Shown here in pieces: positions 20,576 to 32,033 of a stretch of DNA of 64,000 bases. Where the stretch lies: contig JANPZW010000009.1 in assembly GCA_024707385.1 (NCBI GenBank), positions 682,001 through 746,000 on the forward strand, read 5' to 3'. The notes under the pieces are model-generated. The model was not told where the DNA came from. It saw nothing but the letters and a program-made list of their open reading frames with translations, and did not search any database. The DNA comes from Cellvibrionaceae bacterium. Lineage in GTDB: Bacteria > Pseudomonadota > Gammaproteobacteria > Pseudomonadales > Cellvibrionaceae. Position numbers and translations under genes: made by a program. The stretch's first letter is position 1. Each line of letters begins with the position of its first letter.

Positions 20576-22344
20576 ATGAAGAAATTGCTTCAATTGTTCG
20601 CGTTTGCGTTGGTCATCTGCAGCGCCACCCTTACCCGCGCCGCCGGCCTTGATCTGGGGGGCTCAACAATAGTGGCGGCTTCCTGCCTGTGGAAGAGGCT
20701 TACCGGGTCTCGCTGACGGTGGAGAGCGAAGCCGTCCAGCTGGACTGGCTTATTGCGCCGGACTACTACCTCTACCGCGACAGATTCAAAGTGACCGCCA
20801 ATACCGGTGACGGCAATCGCACGCTTCCCGCCGAGATTGAACCAGGCTTGATGAAGTTCGACGAGTACGAGGGCAAAGAGGTGGCCGTGTTTTACACCAC
20901 CACCCGCATTACTGTGCCAATCGGCGACCTGCCCAATGAATTCATCCTCAGCGTCAGATCCCAGGGGTGTGCCGACGCCGGCCTCTGTTACGCCCCCAAC
21001 ACCCGCTCCTTTGAGATCAACCGCCAGTTCGGCACTGCCGTCGAAGCCGCACCCGGCGCCGCAGGTACCGGCACAGGCGGTACAACGTCAGGCACTGGCG
21101 CAACGGGAAGCGCGACCGGCGCCACGTCATTCGGCTTGTCTCTGCTGTTCGCCCTGCTCGGCGGCGTGATTCTCAATCTGATGCCCTGTGTCTTCCCGGT
21201 GCTCTCGCTGAAAGCGCTGAGTTTTGCTTCGAGCAGCGGCAGCGCCCACCGCCACCATTTGCACGGCTGGGCCTATACCCTCGGGGTGGTCGGTTCTTTT
21301 GTCATCGCGGCGGTGGTCATCCTGATTGCCAAGGCGGCCGGTGAACAATCCGGGTGGGGCTTTCAGTTGCAATCCCCGACCTTCGTGGCGCTGATGGCGT
21401 ATCTGTTTTTGGTAATGGGATTGAGCCTGTCGGGCATGGTGTATTTCGGCACCCGCCTTATGGGCGTGGGCCAGGGACTGACCACCCACAGCGGCCTGCG
21501 CGGCTCGTTTTTCACCGGCGTGCTCGCCGCTCTGGTGGCCAGCCCCTGCACCGGCCCCTTTATGGCGACCGCTCTGGGTTATGCCTTGACGCAACCCGCC
21601 GCCGTTTCCCTCAGCGTGTTCGTCGCCCTGGGCTTTGGTATGGCCCTGCCCTTCCTGCTGCTGAGCTACAGCCCGAAACTCGCCAACATGCTGCCGCGCC
21701 CGGGCGTCTGGATGGAAAAATTCAAAGAGCTGCTGGCGTTTCCCATGTACGCGGCGGCGGCTTGGCTGCTCTACGTGTTTGGCCGCCAGGTTGGCATGGG
21801 AGGCGTATTCTTCCTGTTGATCGGCGCAGTTGCGCTGGTGCTCGCCATCTGGCTATTCCAGAACCTGCCACAACAGCGCCACTGGCGCTGGTTTGTGCAA
21901 GCCAGCGGTGCCACAGCGGCTGCGACAGCATTGGCAGTGGCGTGGATCGGCGCGGATCTGCGCAGTAACGACGCCTGGAAAACCTATTCAAAAGAGCTGG
22001 TGGAAGAGTTGCGCAGCAATGGCCAGCCTGTCCTGGTGGATTTCACCGCTGACTGGTGCGTCACCTGCAAAACCAACGAAGCCGTCGCCCTATCCCGCGA
22101 AGGCTTTCGCGCCGCGGTCAGCCAATACAATGTGGCTTTGGTGAAGGGGGACTGGACCAATGAAGATCCGACTATCAGCGCCGCCCTCGCGGAATTCAAT
22201 CGCAGCGGCGTACCACTCTATTTGATGTATCCTGCCGATCCAGCGAAACCAGCCGAAGTATTGCCGCAGCTGCTCACCCAGGACATGGTCATCAATGCCA
22301 TCAAACGTGCGGCAGGAGATACGGGCTTGGCCGGCACTCCATAA
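20576..22344 (+). CDS. dsbD: Thiol:disulfide interchange protein DsbD (frameshifted near the start)
   Basis: Inner-membrane reductant shuttle that moves electrons from thioredoxin to periplasmic thiols. With correction it has 589 residues: a signal peptide (MKKLLQLFAFALVICSATL), the periplasmic alpha domain with the cysteine pair in CADAGLCYAP, eight transmembrane helices with cysteines in MPCVFPVL and SPCTGPF, and the C-terminal thioredoxin-like gamma domain (FTADWCVTCK). The signal peptide and the rest lie in different frames that meet at a G6 run (20656-20661); G7 gives GLDLGGLNNSGGFLPVEEAY, typical of DsbD. Confidence 0.94.
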
Positions 22345-22601
22345 AAAACCCGAAATGAGCTGATTTTCTGCCGATCTGAGGCGAATTGACCTCTTTGCCG
22401 TGGACACTGCACTGCAACTTAGGCACAATCGCCCCCTGATCCGGGGTAATGCTTGTATCTGACCCAGCCGCCATGCGCGGCTTTGTTCGTTTTATCCCAT
22501 TCGATTGTGCGCCAGGAGGGCAACCGTTCCGCAGCCGGTGCGCAACCCCGCGCGCATCACCGGCCGGCATTCCAGGACTCCGACAAATTCCGAGACATCC
22601 T

Positions 22602-23060
22602 ATGGCCACCATTCTGGTGTTACATGGCCCCAATTTGAATCTGCTGGGCACGCGGGAGCCGCACATCTATGGCTCCGCCACCCTGGCGGACATCAACCTC
22701 GCACTGCAGGAAGCCTGCAAGGCGCGCGGTCAGCATTTGCTGTCCCTGCAGAGCAACGCCGAGTATGAGCTGATCGAGCGCATCCACGACGCGGCCAAAG
22801 AGGGAGTCAATTTCATCATCATCAATCCCGCCGCGTTCACCCACACCAGTGTGGCGCTGCGGGATGCCCTGGCGGGCGTCGCCATTCCGTTCATCGAAGT
22901 GCACATTTCCAATGTGTTCGCGCGCGAGCCCTTCCGCCATCACTCCTACCTGTCGGATATCGCCCGCGGCGTGATCTGCGGCCTGGGCGTCCAGGGATAT
23001 CAACTTGCTTTGCAAGCGGCGCTGACGTTTATAGACGCCGCCAATAATCCATCACATTAA
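22602..23060 (+). CDS. aroQ: Type II 3-dehydroquinate dehydratase
   Basis: Third step of the shikimate pathway, trans-dehydration of 3-dehydroquinate. The 152-residue protein shows the type II signature at the N-terminus ([14 protein letters not shown]), the [10 protein letters not shown] region with the catalytic histidine, and [16 protein letters not shown] that forms the lid and active site. The ATG at 22602 fits family length; the open frame upstream is not conserved. It is followed by accB after 29 bases, the standard aroQ-accB-accC order. Confidence 0.97.
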   Translation: MATILVLHGPNLNLLGTREPHIYGSATLADINLALQEACKARGQHLLSLQSNAEYELIERIHDAAKEGVNFIIINPAAFTHTSVALRDALAGVAIPFIEVHISNVFAREPFRHHSYLSDIARGVICGLGVQGYQLALQAALTFIDAANNPSH

Positions 23061-23089
23061 GAATCGATCCGTTTACACGAGAGGCCCTA

Positions 23090-23542
23090 ATGGATATTCG
23101 CAAAATTAAAAAATTGATCGAAATGCTGGAAGAATCCAATCTGGCAGAGCTGGAGATCAAAGAAGGTGAAGGCTCCGTGCGCATCAGCCGCACGCCGAGC
23201 GGCGTTTATGTGCAACCTTCCGCCCCCGCCTATATGCCAATGCCGCAAGCTGCGCCAGCCCCTGCTGCCGCTGCCGCACCCGAGGCCAGCGCCGCTCAAG
23301 TGCCTGCGGGTCACGCCGTGAAATCCCCGATGGTGGGCACTTTCTACCGCTCACCCAGCCCCGGCAACCCGGCGTTCGTCGAAGTGGGCAGTCAAGTTAA
23401 AGCCGGCGACCCGGTGTGCATCATCGAAGCCATGAAAATGATGAACCAGATCCAGGCGGACAAGAGCGGCGTGGTCAGCGCCATACTCGTCGGCGACGGC
23501 GAACCCGTTGAGTTCGATCAACCCCTCGTCATCATCTCCTAA
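23090..23542 (+). CDS. accB: Biotin carboxyl carrier protein of acetyl-CoA carboxylase
   Basis: Carries biotin between the carboxylase and transferase halves of acetyl-CoA carboxylase, the first step of fatty-acid synthesis. The 150-residue protein has the N-terminal [14 protein letters not shown] region, an Ala/Pro-rich hinge (residues 43-75) and the biotinyl domain with the modified lysine in EAMKMMNQI. It is 13 bases from accC, so co-translation is expected. Confidence 0.97.
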   Translation: MDIRKIKKLIEMLEESNLAELEIKEGEGSVRISRTPSGVYVQPSAPAYMPMPQAAPAPAAAAAPEASAAQVPAGHAVKSPMVGTFYRSPSPGNPAFVEVGSQVKAGDPVCIIEAMKMMNQIQADKSGVVSAILVGDGEPVEFDQPLVIIS

Positions 23543-23555
23543 CGGGGCCCTCCCT

Positions 23556-24896
23556 ATGTTCGAGAAAGTCCTCATCGCCAACCGCGGCGAGATCGCCCTG
23601 CGGATCATGCGCGCGTGCAAAGAGATGGGCATCAAAACCGTGGCCGTCTACTCTCAAGCGGACCGCGATTTAAAGCATGTGCGCCTGGCGGACGAATCCG
23701 TCTGCATCGGCCCCAATGCCTCGGCGCAAAGCTACCTGAACATCCCGCGTATCATCAGCGCCATGGAAATCACCGATTCGGTGGCGGTTCACCCCGGTTA
23801 CGGTTTCCTCGCTGAAAACGCCGACTTTGCCGAGCAGATTCAGAAAAGCGGCTTTACCTTCATCGGCCCGGACCCGGATGTGATCCGCCTGATGGGCGAC
23901 AAGGTCTCCGCCATCCGCGCCATGAAAGCGGCGGGCGTACCCACGGTACCCGGCTCCGGCGGCGCACTGCCGAACGACCGCGACGTCTGTCTGAAAATCG
24001 CCCAGGAAATCGGCTTCCCGGTGATCATCAAAGCCGCTGCCGGCGGCGGCGGTCGCGGTATGCGCGTGGTGCATACGGAATCGGCCCTGATGAATTCCAT
24101 CCAGCTCACCAAGTCGGAAGCCAAAGCCGCTTTCGGCGACGATACGGTGTATATGGAGAAATTCCTCCAGAATCCCCGCCACGTGGAAGTACAGGTGCTG
24201 TCGGACGGCCAGGGCAATGCGGTGCATTTGTTTGATCGCGATTGCTCGTTGCAGCGCCGCCACCAGAAGGTTCTGGAAGAAGCGCCAGCTCCCCACATAG
24301 ATCCGAAAGCGCGGGAAGAGGTCTTCAAGTCCTGCGTCAAAGCTTGTGTGGACATCAACTACCGCGGTGCCGGCACCTTTGAGTTTCTCTATGAAGACGG
24401 GCGTTTCTATTTCATTGAGATGAACACCCGTATCCAGGTGGAACACCCGGTCACCGAAATGATCACCGGTGTCGACTTGATCAAAGAGCAGATCCGCGTC
24501 TGCGCCGGTGAGAAGCTGCGTCTCAAGCAGAGCGACCTCAAAGTCACTGGTCACGCGTTTGAATGCCGCATCAATGCTGAAGATCCCAAAACCTTCATGC
24601 CCTGCCCCGGCAAAGTCACCAATTTCCATGTGCCCGGCGGCCTGGGAGTGCGGGTGGACTCGCACCTTTATGAAGGTTACAGCGTGCCCCCCTACTACGA
24701 CTCCATGATCGCCAAGGTCATCGCTCATGCGGAAGACCGCGAAACCGCCCTGGCGCGTATGCGGGTGGCATTGGATGAACTGGTGGTTGGCGGCATCAAG
24801 ACCAACATCCCCATGCAACAGGATCTGGTGCGCGATGCGGCCTTCGCCAAAGGCGGCGTCAACATCCATTACCTTGAGAAGAAGTTGAATCTCTGA
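23556..24896 (+). CDS. accC: Biotin carboxylase subunit of acetyl-CoA carboxylase
   Basis: ATP-dependent carboxylation of AccB biotin. The 446-residue protein begins [17 protein letters not shown], includes the ATP-grasp glycine loop ([11 protein letters not shown]), the [13 protein letters not shown] segment and the catalytic region [16 protein letters not shown]. Nothing is unusual. Start chosen at 23556 with GGGCCC upstream and conserved N-terminus; in operon with accB and followed by prmA. Confidence 0.98.
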   Translation: MFEKVLIANRGEIALRIMRACKEMGIKTVAVYSQADRDLKHVRLADESVCIGPNASAQSYLNIPRIISAMEITDSVAVHPGYGFLAENADFAEQIQKSGFTFIGPDPDVIRLMGDKVSAIRAMKAAGVPTVPGSGGALPNDRDVCLKIAQEIGFPVIIKAAAGGGGRGMRVVHTESALMNSIQLTKSEAKAAFGDDTVYMEKFLQNPRHVEVQVLSDGQGNAVHLFDRDCSLQRRHQKVLEEAPAPHIDPKAREEVFKSCVKACVDINYRGAGTFEFLYEDGRFYFIEMNTRIQVEHPVTEMITGVDLIKEQIRVCAGEKLRLKQSDLKVTGHAFECRINAEDPKTFMPCPGKVTNFHVPGGLGVRVDSHLYEGYSVPPYYDSMIAKVIAHAEDRETALARMRVALDELVVGGIKTNIPMQQDLVRDAAFAKGGVNIHYLEKKLNL

Positions 24897-24955
24897 TCCG
24901 TACCGGGCATCCCAGCGGTGCCCTTTCTCTCCAGCCTTTCCAACACTCTTTTCTT

Positions 24956-25822
24956 ATGCCCTGGCTTGAACTGCGCATCGACAGCAACCGCGACACCGCT
25001 CCTGCTTTGGAAGAAGCTTTGCTCTCAGTTGGGGCTCTTTCCGTCACCCTGCAGGACAACGCCGACCAACCGATTTTCGAGCCCGCGCTGGGCGAGACTC
25101 CCCTATGGCAGGCCACCCGGGTCACCGGTCTGTTCGAGGCGGATGTGGACACCAGCAAAATCGAGCGGCGTCTGCGCCTCAACCAGCCACACTGGCATGT
25201 AGTGGAGGATAAGGACTGGGAGCGTGAATGGATGCAGCATTATCACCCAATCCAGTGCAGCGAGCGCCTGTGGATCTGCCCCAGCTGGCTGGCACCGCCG
25301 GACCCCACTGCAGTGAATCTACTGCTCGACCCCGGCCTCGCCTTCGGTACCGGCACGCATCCCACCACCTTTCTGTGTCTCTCCTGGCTGGGCGAACAAC
25401 AACTGCAGGACATGTCGGTGATCGACTACGGTTGCGGCTCGGGCATTCTCGGCATCGCCAGTCTTTTGCTCGGTGCAAAACAGGCGGTAGGTGTGGATAT
25501 AGACCCGCAGGCGCTGTTGGCGACGCGGGATAACGCCGCGCGCAACGGCTTGGCGGCAGAGCGATTTCCGGTGTATTTCCCCAAACAGGCGCCAAGCGAA
25601 CCCGCCGACCTGCTGCTGGCCAATATTCTCGCCGGGCCCTTGGTCGAACTGGCGCCAGCCCTGCTGGCACTGCTGAAACCCGGCGGCCGCATCTGCCTTT
25701 CCGGCGTGCTCGCAAGCCAGGCGGAGACCGTGCAGCAGGCCTACCGTGCAGTCATTGAGTTCGAGCCCATCCGGCAGAAGGATGAATGGGTTTGCATGAC
25801 CGGTGTGCGCAAGGTCGGCTGA
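24956..25822 (+). CDS. prmA: Ribosomal protein L11 methyltransferase
   Basis: SAM-dependent trimethylation of lysines in ribosomal protein L11. The 288-residue protein has the N-terminal substrate-recognition domain, a linker with EREWMQHYHP, the family motif DPGLAFGTGTHPTT, SAM loop VIDYGCGSGILGI, and LLANILAGPL, which corresponds to the catalytic N-P-L/I-type region. It directly follows accC as in Pseudomonas. Confidence 0.97.
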   Translation: MPWLELRIDSNRDTAPALEEALLSVGALSVTLQDNADQPIFEPALGETPLWQATRVTGLFEADVDTSKIERRLRLNQPHWHVVEDKDWEREWMQHYHPIQCSERLWICPSWLAPPDPTAVNLLLDPGLAFGTGTHPTTFLCLSWLGEQQLQDMSVIDYGCGSGILGIASLLLGAKQAVGVDIDPQALLATRDNAARNGLAAERFPVYFPKQAPSEPADLLLANILAGPLVELAPALLALLKPGGRICLSGVLASQAETVQQAYRAVIEFEPIRQKDEWVCMTGVRKVG

Positions 25823-25946
25823 TAGGGCGTGCCCGCCGACAGCGAAATACCGAGTCCTGACTTTTCCTTTTAACGGCGCGGTTTTACCTGCGCCACAGTT
25901 ATGATTAAACTTGCCTCCACTTCTATATTGGCGCAAAGGACTTTGA

Positions 25947-27428
25947 ATGGCAGACATGATCACACGCTGTCCTAAATGCGGCACCGCCTTCCGCATTTCC
26001 GACGCTTTGTTGAAGTCTGCTAAAGGAGTCGTCCGCTGCGGCTCCTGCCTCAGCGTGTTCAATGCCCGCGACCATCTGGAAGCTGGTAAATCAGCGCCAA
26101 GTTCCGCCGCGCAGCGCCCGCAACAACATCCTCAACAACATCCTCAACAAGAGTTGCGGAGCCACACCGGCCAACCGGCACCGACTGCCCCCTCCGCCAG
26201 CGCGATTAATCAGACTCAACCAACACCGGTTCCACCCGCACCCTCACCTGTCGCCCCGACCCCGGTTGCAAAACGGGAGGAAATTCGTGAGGACGATGAA
26301 TTGGATGTGCCCGAGTGGCGCCGCCGGAAAACGGATCTGCCTTCCGCCGAGGCGGCACCGCCCGCCCGCGAACAATCGGTGGAGGAGGAAGAGGACGATG
26401 AAGCCTGGGCGCTGGAACTGCTGAAGGACGATGACGACCTCAACGTCCAGTTCAAAAAAATAACTTCCAAGCCCGCGTCGCCGACGCCACCCGCCGCGCC
26501 GGAAATCGCTGACATTCCGTCTCCGCCAAGTGCCACCATTACTGCAGCCGCGGAAGCCGGTACTGGAACTGCGGAAATACCGGAGAAGGAGCCAGAGGAA
26601 GATGAATACGCACCCGCCGTGCCGGATTACGCCCTGGTAGAGACATCTGAATCGGCCATATTTGTGTCAGCGGATGAAGATGGGCTAGCGACGCAATATG
26701 ACGCGCCCGACGAACCGGCCTTCGACACAGCGCCAGAAGAGCAACCGCAGGAAAACGGCGAACCGGAAGGTGACGAACTACAGAAAGAAGACGAGGAGCC
26801 GGAGGAACAGGAAGAAATCGAAGCCCTGCAGCCACCGCCCGAGCCACCCAAGCGCAAACCCATCCGCCCCAAGCTGGAACCCAAGCCGCTGAAGGAGGTG
26901 ATCGCCTCCCTCGAACCCGAACCGCTAGAAGTGGACTGGCAGGAACCGGGTGCCTGGCGCCGCCGCCTGCTCTGGCCGGCCCTGGCGCTGGTCGCACTGC
27001 TGTGTCTACTGGGCCAGGTGGCCTGGCTGGAATATGAGCGCCTGAGCCGGGTCGAGCCCTACCGATCCGCCTATGCCGTCGCCTGCCGCTTTATCGGCTG
27101 TCAGCTGCCGGAACTTCTGGATCGCCGCCAAATTCAGACGTCCAATCTGCTGGTGCGCAGCCACCCGGATATTGCCGATGCCCTGCAGGTGGATGTGATT
27201 CTGCAGAACAATGCCCCGTTCGAGCAGACCTTCCCCGTGCTGGAACTGACCTTCACCAACCTGCGCAGCGAGCCTGTCGCGAGCCGCAAACTCACCCCGG
27301 CGGAGTACCTCGGTGGCGAGCTGGCGGGGCGCGATAAGATGCCGGTGCGCCAGCCGATCCACATAGCACTTGAGATCGCTGACCCAGGCAAAGAAGCCGT
27401 CAGTTACCACATCACGATCATCGACTGA
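25947..27428 (+). CDS. Zinc-ribbon and DUF3426 domain membrane protein
   Basis: A 493-residue single-pass membrane protein. Residues 8-41 form a MJ0042-type zinc ribbon (CPKCGTAF and CGSC). A long low-complexity acidic, proline- and glutamate-rich region follows (about 45-330), with a QQHPQQHPQQ repeat near residue 58. A transmembrane helix lies at about 337-358, and the C-terminal DUF3426 domain is probably periplasmic. Such proteins sit between prmA and dusB in many gammaproteobacteria; the role is unknown. Confidence 0.88.
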   Translation: MADMITRCPKCGTAFRISDALLKSAKGVVRCGSCLSVFNARDHLEAGKSAPSSAAQRPQQHPQQHPQQELRSHTGQPAPTAPSASAINQTQPTPVPPAPSPVAPTPVAKREEIREDDELDVPEWRRRKTDLPSAEAAPPAREQSVEEEEDDEAWALELLKDDDDLNVQFKKITSKPASPTPPAAPEIADIPSPPSATITAAAEAGTGTAEIPEKEPEEDEYAPAVPDYALVETSESAIFVSADEDGLATQYDAPDEPAFDTAPEEQPQENGEPEGDELQKEDEEPEEQEEIEALQPPPEPPKRKPIRPKLEPKPLKEVIASLEPEPLEVDWQEPGAWRRRLLWPALALVALLCLLGQVAWLEYERLSRVEPYRSAYAVACRFIGCQLPELLDRRQIQTSNLLVRSHPDIADALQVDVILQNNAPFEQTFPVLELTFTNLRSEPVASRKLTPAEYLGGELAGRDKMPVRQPIHIALEIADPGKEAVSYHITIID

Positions 27429-27616
27429 ACCGACTCTCAATCCTGATAGTTTTTGCGCCAAACAAGCTACTTTTTAATCAATCTGATTAAATTGTGCGTT
27501 TCCAAAGGGGCATCTTGGCGCTATCATACCGCCCCTTTCCCGACCCCAGCCGGTCGGGCCAATAAGTAGAATGCACACCACATCCATCGCGAGTCTTCGC
27601 ACCCCGGGGGAATCAG

Positions 27617-28630
27617 TTGTTCCGAATCGGACCCTATCAAATTGGCAGCCAGACAGTGCTGGCACCAATGGCCGGCGTTTCGGACATGCCGTTCCGGTCT
27701 TTGTGCGCGCAACTGGGCGCGGGGCTGGTGGTGAATGAAATGGTGACCTCCGATACCAGGCTCTGGCACACCAGCACAAGTCGCGTGCGCCTGATGTGGA
27801 CGGAGCGACGGGGACCGCGCAGCGTGCAGATCGCCGGTAGCGAGCCGCAACAGATGGCCGACGCGGCACGCGCGTGTGTCGACCTGGGCGCCGAGATCGT
27901 CGACATCAACATGGGCTGCCCGGCAAAAAAAGTGTGCAACAAAGCCGCCGGTTCCGCGCTCCTGCAAAATGAACCCCTGGTGAGGGAAATCCTCAACGCC
28001 GTGACCAGCGCCGTCAAAGTGCCTGTCACCTTGAAGATCCGCACCGGTTGGGATACCGAGAATCGCAACGCTCGCACCATCGGGCGCATCGCCCAAGATG
28101 CCGGTATAGCAGCGCTCACTATCCACGGTCGCACCCGCGCCTGCCGCTTCGCGGGTGAGGCGGAGTACGACACCATAGCGGCAGTGGTTGCCGACCTGGC
28201 GATCCCGGTCATCGCCAACGGCGATATAGATACCCCTCACAAAGCCCGCAATGTCTTACTGCACACCGGGGCCGCCGCCGTTATGATAGGTCGCGCCGCC
28301 CAGGGCAATCCCTGGCTTTTCCGCGAGATCAACGCTTTTCTGGCCGACGGCACCCTCTCCCCGGCGCCAGCGTTGGCGGAGATCGAAGCCGTTCTGCTCG
28401 ACCACTTACGCGGATTGCACGATTGTTACGGCGCTTTCATGGGTTGCCGTATAGCCCGCAAACATCTCGTCTGGTACCTGGAAAAATCGCTCCGCAGGCA
28501 TTTACCGGCCGGGTTGGACACTGACGCATGGCGCCAGAATTTCAATTCTCTTAACACTCCAGAAGAACAACTAAATGCCGTTCGACATCTGTTCGCCCGG
28601 CTGAATCAACTAGAGGACCAAGCAGCATGA
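27617..28630 (+). CDS. dusB: tRNA-dihydrouridine synthase B
   Basis: FMN- and NADPH-dependent reduction of uridine in tRNA. The TTG start at 27617 follows a GGGGGAA ribosome site; it gives [27 protein letters not shown]. The catalytic cysteine is in [11 protein letters not shown], and FMN-site residues appear in TIHGRTR and [10 protein letters not shown]. At 337 residues it is of family length. The stop overlaps the fis start (ATGA), the classic dusB-fis operon. Confidence 0.96.
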   Translation: MFRIGPYQIGSQTVLAPMAGVSDMPFRSLCAQLGAGLVVNEMVTSDTRLWHTSTSRVRLMWTERRGPRSVQIAGSEPQQMADAARACVDLGAEIVDINMGCPAKKVCNKAAGSALLQNEPLVREILNAVTSAVKVPVTLKIRTGWDTENRNARTIGRIAQDAGIAALTIHGRTRACRFAGEAEYDTIAAVVADLAIPVIANGDIDTPHKARNVLLHTGAAAVMIGRAAQGNPWLFREINAFLADGTLSPAPALAEIEAVLLDHLRGLHDCYGAFMGCRIARKHLVWYLEKSLRRHLPAGLDTDAWRQNFNSLNTPEEQLNAVRHLFARLNQLEDQAA

Positions 28631-28938
28631 ATACCGCAGAAACTCTGATTTCCGAACGCCCGGTCGACCTGGCCGCAAAACCCGCCGGCGACCTCTATGG
28701 TGTCAACCAGCGCGCCTCCCTGCGCGACAGCGTGGAAATCGCCGTCAACAACTACTTTCAGCACCTGGAAGGCCAGGACGTGACTGACGTGTATGAGATG
28801 GTGATGTCCGAAGTGGAAACTCCGCTGCTGGAAGTGGTGATGAAATACACTCGCCACAATCAGACCAAAGCCGCTCAAGTCCTGGGTCTGAACCGCGGCA
28901 CCTTGCGCAAGAAACTCAAGCAGTACGGCTTGCTGTAA
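28627..28938 (+). CDS. fis: DNA-binding protein Fis
   Basis: Small nucleoid protein and growth-phase regulator that bends DNA. The 103-residue protein ends in the near-invariant helix-turn-helix [28 protein letters not shown]; the N-terminal arm is variable as usual. It overlaps dusB by four bases. No autoregulatory site could be identified by eye. Confidence 0.97.
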   Translation: MNTAETLISERPVDLAAKPAGDLYGVNQRASLRDSVEIAVNNYFQHLEGQDVTDVYEMVMSEVETPLLEVVMKYTRHNQTKAAQVLGLNRGTLRKKLKQYGLL

Positions 28939-29110
28939 CTCGTAAAGCGCCGGTCGGCTGACTGGCACGCAGTACCGGCGGGCCTGCCCCGCCCTTGCGG
29001 CTGAAGCTGCAAGGCCAACCTTTGTTAGATTAACGCCCACAACGCCACCAGCGCGCGCCCGTCACGCGCTCGCGTCGGCTGTTCGCATTTTGGACTCGAC
29101 AGGATTACTC

Positions 29111-30685
29111 ATGACCGGCCCCGATCACGTCACCATCAAACGTGCCCTTATCAGCGTTTCCGACAAAACCGGAATCGTGGATTTCGCCCGCGCTCTGCAA
29201 GCGCAGGGTGTGGAACTGCTCTCTACCGGGGGCACTTACAAACTGCTAGTGGACAACCAGATTCCCGCCATCGAAATCGCCGACTACACCGGCTTCCCCG
29301 AGATGATGGATGGCCGGGTGAAAACCCTGCACCCGAAAGTCCACGGCGGCATTCTCGCCCGCCGCGGCCAGGACGACGCCGTCATGCAGGCGCACGGCAT
29401 TCAGCCCATCGATCTGGTGGTGGTGAACCTCTATCCCTTTGAAAAAACCGTGGCCAAGGCCGATTGTTCGTTGGAAGACGCGGTGGAAAACATCGACATC
29501 GGCGGCCCCACCATGGTGCGTGCGGCGGCAAAAAACCACGCTCATGTGGCGATTGTGGTGAGCCCGGCGCGCTACGCGGATGTGCTGGCCCAGATGCAGG
29601 CCAACGGCGGCGCCCTCAATCTGAAAACCCGTTTCGACTTGGCGATTGCCGCCTACGAACACACCGCCGCCTACGACGGAGCCATCGCCAACTATTTTGG
29701 CCGCCTGGTCACCTCCGGCTCGGAGAGTTTCCCGCGCACCTTCAACACCCAGTTCATCAAAGTGCAGGACATGCGCTACGGCGAAAACCCGCATCAGAAA
29801 GCCGCGTTCTATCGCGAGGCGAATCTTGGCGAGGCCAGCGTCGCCTCCGCTCAGCAGTTGCAGGGCAAAGAGCTGTCCTTTAATAACGTCGCCGATACCG
29901 ACGCAGCCCTGGAGACGGTGAAGCTGTTCGGCGAGCCTGCCTGTGTCATCGTCAAACACGCCAACCCCTGCGGCGTGGCGCAAGCGGGCGACATCCTCAC
30001 CGCTTACGAAAAAGCCTTTGCCACCGATCCGGAATCCGCCTTCGGCGGCATCATCGCCTTCAACCGCGAACTGGACGCCCGCACCGCCAAAGCGATTGTC
30101 GACAAGCAGTTTGTCGAAGTGATCATCGCCCCCAGCGTCAGCGCGGAAGCCAGCGCCATCGTGAGAGAGAAGAAAAACGTGCGCCTGCTGCAGTGCGGCC
30201 AGTGGGCCGAGTCTCGGCCGGCGTTCGACTTCAAACGCGTCACTGGCGGCCTGTTGGTACAGGACCGCGACCTGGGCATGGTCGGCCTGGACGATCTGGA
30301 AGTGGTCAGCAAACGCATTCCCACCGAGGAAGAGTTGCAAGACCTGCTGTTCGCCTGGAAGGTGGCAAAAATGGTCAAATCCAACGCCATCGTTTACGCC
30401 AGCGGCAAACAGACCATAGGCGTGGGCGCGGGCCAGATGAGCCGCATCAACTCGGCGCGCATCGCCGCCATTAAAGCGGAGCACGCCGGCCTGAAAGTGA
30501 AAGGCTCGGTGATGGCGTCCGACGCCTTCTTCCCCTTCCGCGACGGCATCGACAACGCGGCGGCCGCCGGTATTGCGGCGGTAATCCAGCCCGGCGGTTC
30601 AGTGCGCGATGAAGAAGTGATCGCCGCCGCCGACGAACACGGCATGGCCATGGTGTTCACCCGCATGCGCCATTTTCGTCACTGA
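29111..30685 (+). CDS. purH: Bifunctional AICAR transformylase/IMP cyclohydrolase
   Basis: Last two steps of purine synthesis to IMP. The 524-residue protein contains the N-terminal cyclohydrolase domain ([36 protein letters not shown]) and the C-terminal transformylase domain with catalytic KHANPCG and late GAGQMSR and [12 protein letters not shown] motifs. ATG 29111 is chosen over an upstream TTG because AGGA precedes it. It lies after a 172-base gap from fis and 16 bases before purD. Confidence 0.98.
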   Translation: MTGPDHVTIKRALISVSDKTGIVDFARALQAQGVELLSTGGTYKLLVDNQIPAIEIADYTGFPEMMDGRVKTLHPKVHGGILARRGQDDAVMQAHGIQPIDLVVVNLYPFEKTVAKADCSLEDAVENIDIGGPTMVRAAAKNHAHVAIVVSPARYADVLAQMQANGGALNLKTRFDLAIAAYEHTAAYDGAIANYFGRLVTSGSESFPRTFNTQFIKVQDMRYGENPHQKAAFYREANLGEASVASAQQLQGKELSFNNVADTDAALETVKLFGEPACVIVKHANPCGVAQAGDILTAYEKAFATDPESAFGGIIAFNRELDARTAKAIVDKQFVEVIIAPSVSAEASAIVREKKNVRLLQCGQWAESRPAFDFKRVTGGLLVQDRDLGMVGLDDLEVVSKRIPTEEELQDLLFAWKVAKMVKSNAIVYASGKQTIGVGAGQMSRINSARIAAIKAEHAGLKVKGSVMASDAFFPFRDGIDNAAAAGIAAVIQPGGSVRDEEVIAAADEHGMAMVFTRMRHFRH

Positions 30686-30701
30686 TCCCGGAGGTCACCC
30701 C

Positions 30702-31988
30702 ATGAATATCCTGATCATCGGCAGTGGCGGGCGCGAACACGCGCTGGCCTGGAAAGCGGCGCAGAATCCGGCGGTGCAAACCGTCTTCGTCGCCCCCGGC
30801 AACGCCGGCACGGCGACCGATACCAAACTGCGCAATCTCGACGTAGACGTGCTGGACTTTGCCAAGCTGGCGGATTTTGCCGCCGGCAACGATATCGCCC
30901 TCACCATCGTCGGCCCGGAAGTGCCTTTGGTGGCCGGCGTGGTGGATTACTTTCAGGAGCGCGGTCTGCGGTGCTTCGGCCCGAGCAAAGGCGCCGCGCA
31001 GCTGGAAGGCTCCAAGGCGTTCACCAAGGATTTTCTCGCCCGCCACAAAATTCCCACGGCGGACTATCAAAGCTTTACTGAAATCGAACCCGCCCTCGCC
31101 TACCTGCAAAAAATGGGCGCGCCCATAGTGGTGAAGGCCGACGGTCTGGCGGCCGGTAAAGGCGTGATCGTCGCGGAAACGCTGGCGCAGGCCGAAGAGG
31201 CCGTGCGCGATATGCTCTCCGGCAACGCCTTTGGCGACGCCGGCTGCCGGGTGGTGATCGAGGAATTTCTCGCCGGCGAAGAAGCCAGCTTTATCGTGAT
31301 CGCTGACGGTAAGTGTGTACTGCCGATGGCGACCAGCCAGGACCACAAACGTGTCGGCGACGGCGATACCGGCCCCAACACCGGCGGCATGGGCGCCTAT
31401 TCACCGGCGCCAGTAGTGACCGACACAGTGCACCAGCGGGTGATGGATGAGGTGATTATGCCCACCATCCGCGGCATGGCGGCGGAAGGCAATTCTTACG
31501 TCGGTTTCCTTTATGCGGGATTGATGATCGACGCCGAGGGCACCCCCAAGGTGATCGAATACAACTGCCGCTTTGGCGACCCGGAAACCCAGCCCATCAT
31601 GATGCGCCTGCAGACAGACCTGGTGGCCCTGTGCTTGTCGGCACTCGACGGCACCCTCGACCGTTGCAAAACCGAATGGGATCCGCGCCCGGCGGTAGGT
31701 GTGGTCTTGGCGGCCGGTGGTTATCCCAACGACTACGCCAAGGGTCGCCCCATCAGCGGACTCGAAGCAGCAGCTAAACTGGAAGGCAAGGTGTTCCACG
31801 CCGGCACGCGTTTACAGGGAGATCAGGTGGTGACCAACGGCGGCCGCGTGCTCTGCGCCACCGCCCTGGGCAATAGCGTGACCGACGCTCAGCGCAACGC
31901 CTACGAGTTGGCGCGAACCATCGATTGGCAGGATGTCTATATGCGCTCGGACATCGCGTATCGCGCCATAGAACGGGAGCGAAGCTAA
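30702..31988 (+). CDS. purD: Phosphoribosylamine-glycine ligase
   Basis: ATP-grasp enzyme that adds glycine to phosphoribosylamine. The 428-residue protein starts MNILIIGSGGREHALAWK, contains the ATP-binding VKADGLAAGKGVIVA and the acid/metal region VIEYNCRFGDPETQ. It is preceded by GGAGGTCACCCC and coupled with purH. Length and motifs are standard. Confidence 0.98.
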   Translation: MNILIIGSGGREHALAWKAAQNPAVQTVFVAPGNAGTATDTKLRNLDVDVLDFAKLADFAAGNDIALTIVGPEVPLVAGVVDYFQERGLRCFGPSKGAAQLEGSKAFTKDFLARHKIPTADYQSFTEIEPALAYLQKMGAPIVVKADGLAAGKGVIVAETLAQAEEAVRDMLSGNAFGDAGCRVVIEEFLAGEEASFIVIADGKCVLPMATSQDHKRVGDGDTGPNTGGMGAYSPAPVVTDTVHQRVMDEVIMPTIRGMAAEGNSYVGFLYAGLMIDAEGTPKVIEYNCRFGDPETQPIMMRLQTDLVALCLSALDGTLDRCKTEWDPRPAVGVVLAAGGYPNDYAKGRPISGLEAAAKLEGKVFHAGTRLQGDQVVTNGGRVLCATALGNSVTDAQRNAYELARTIDWQDVYMRSDIAYRAIERERS

Positions 31989-32033
31989 GGCTGAAGCCAC
32001 TTCCTCCTCCACCGACGCCAACAGGAAGCCGTC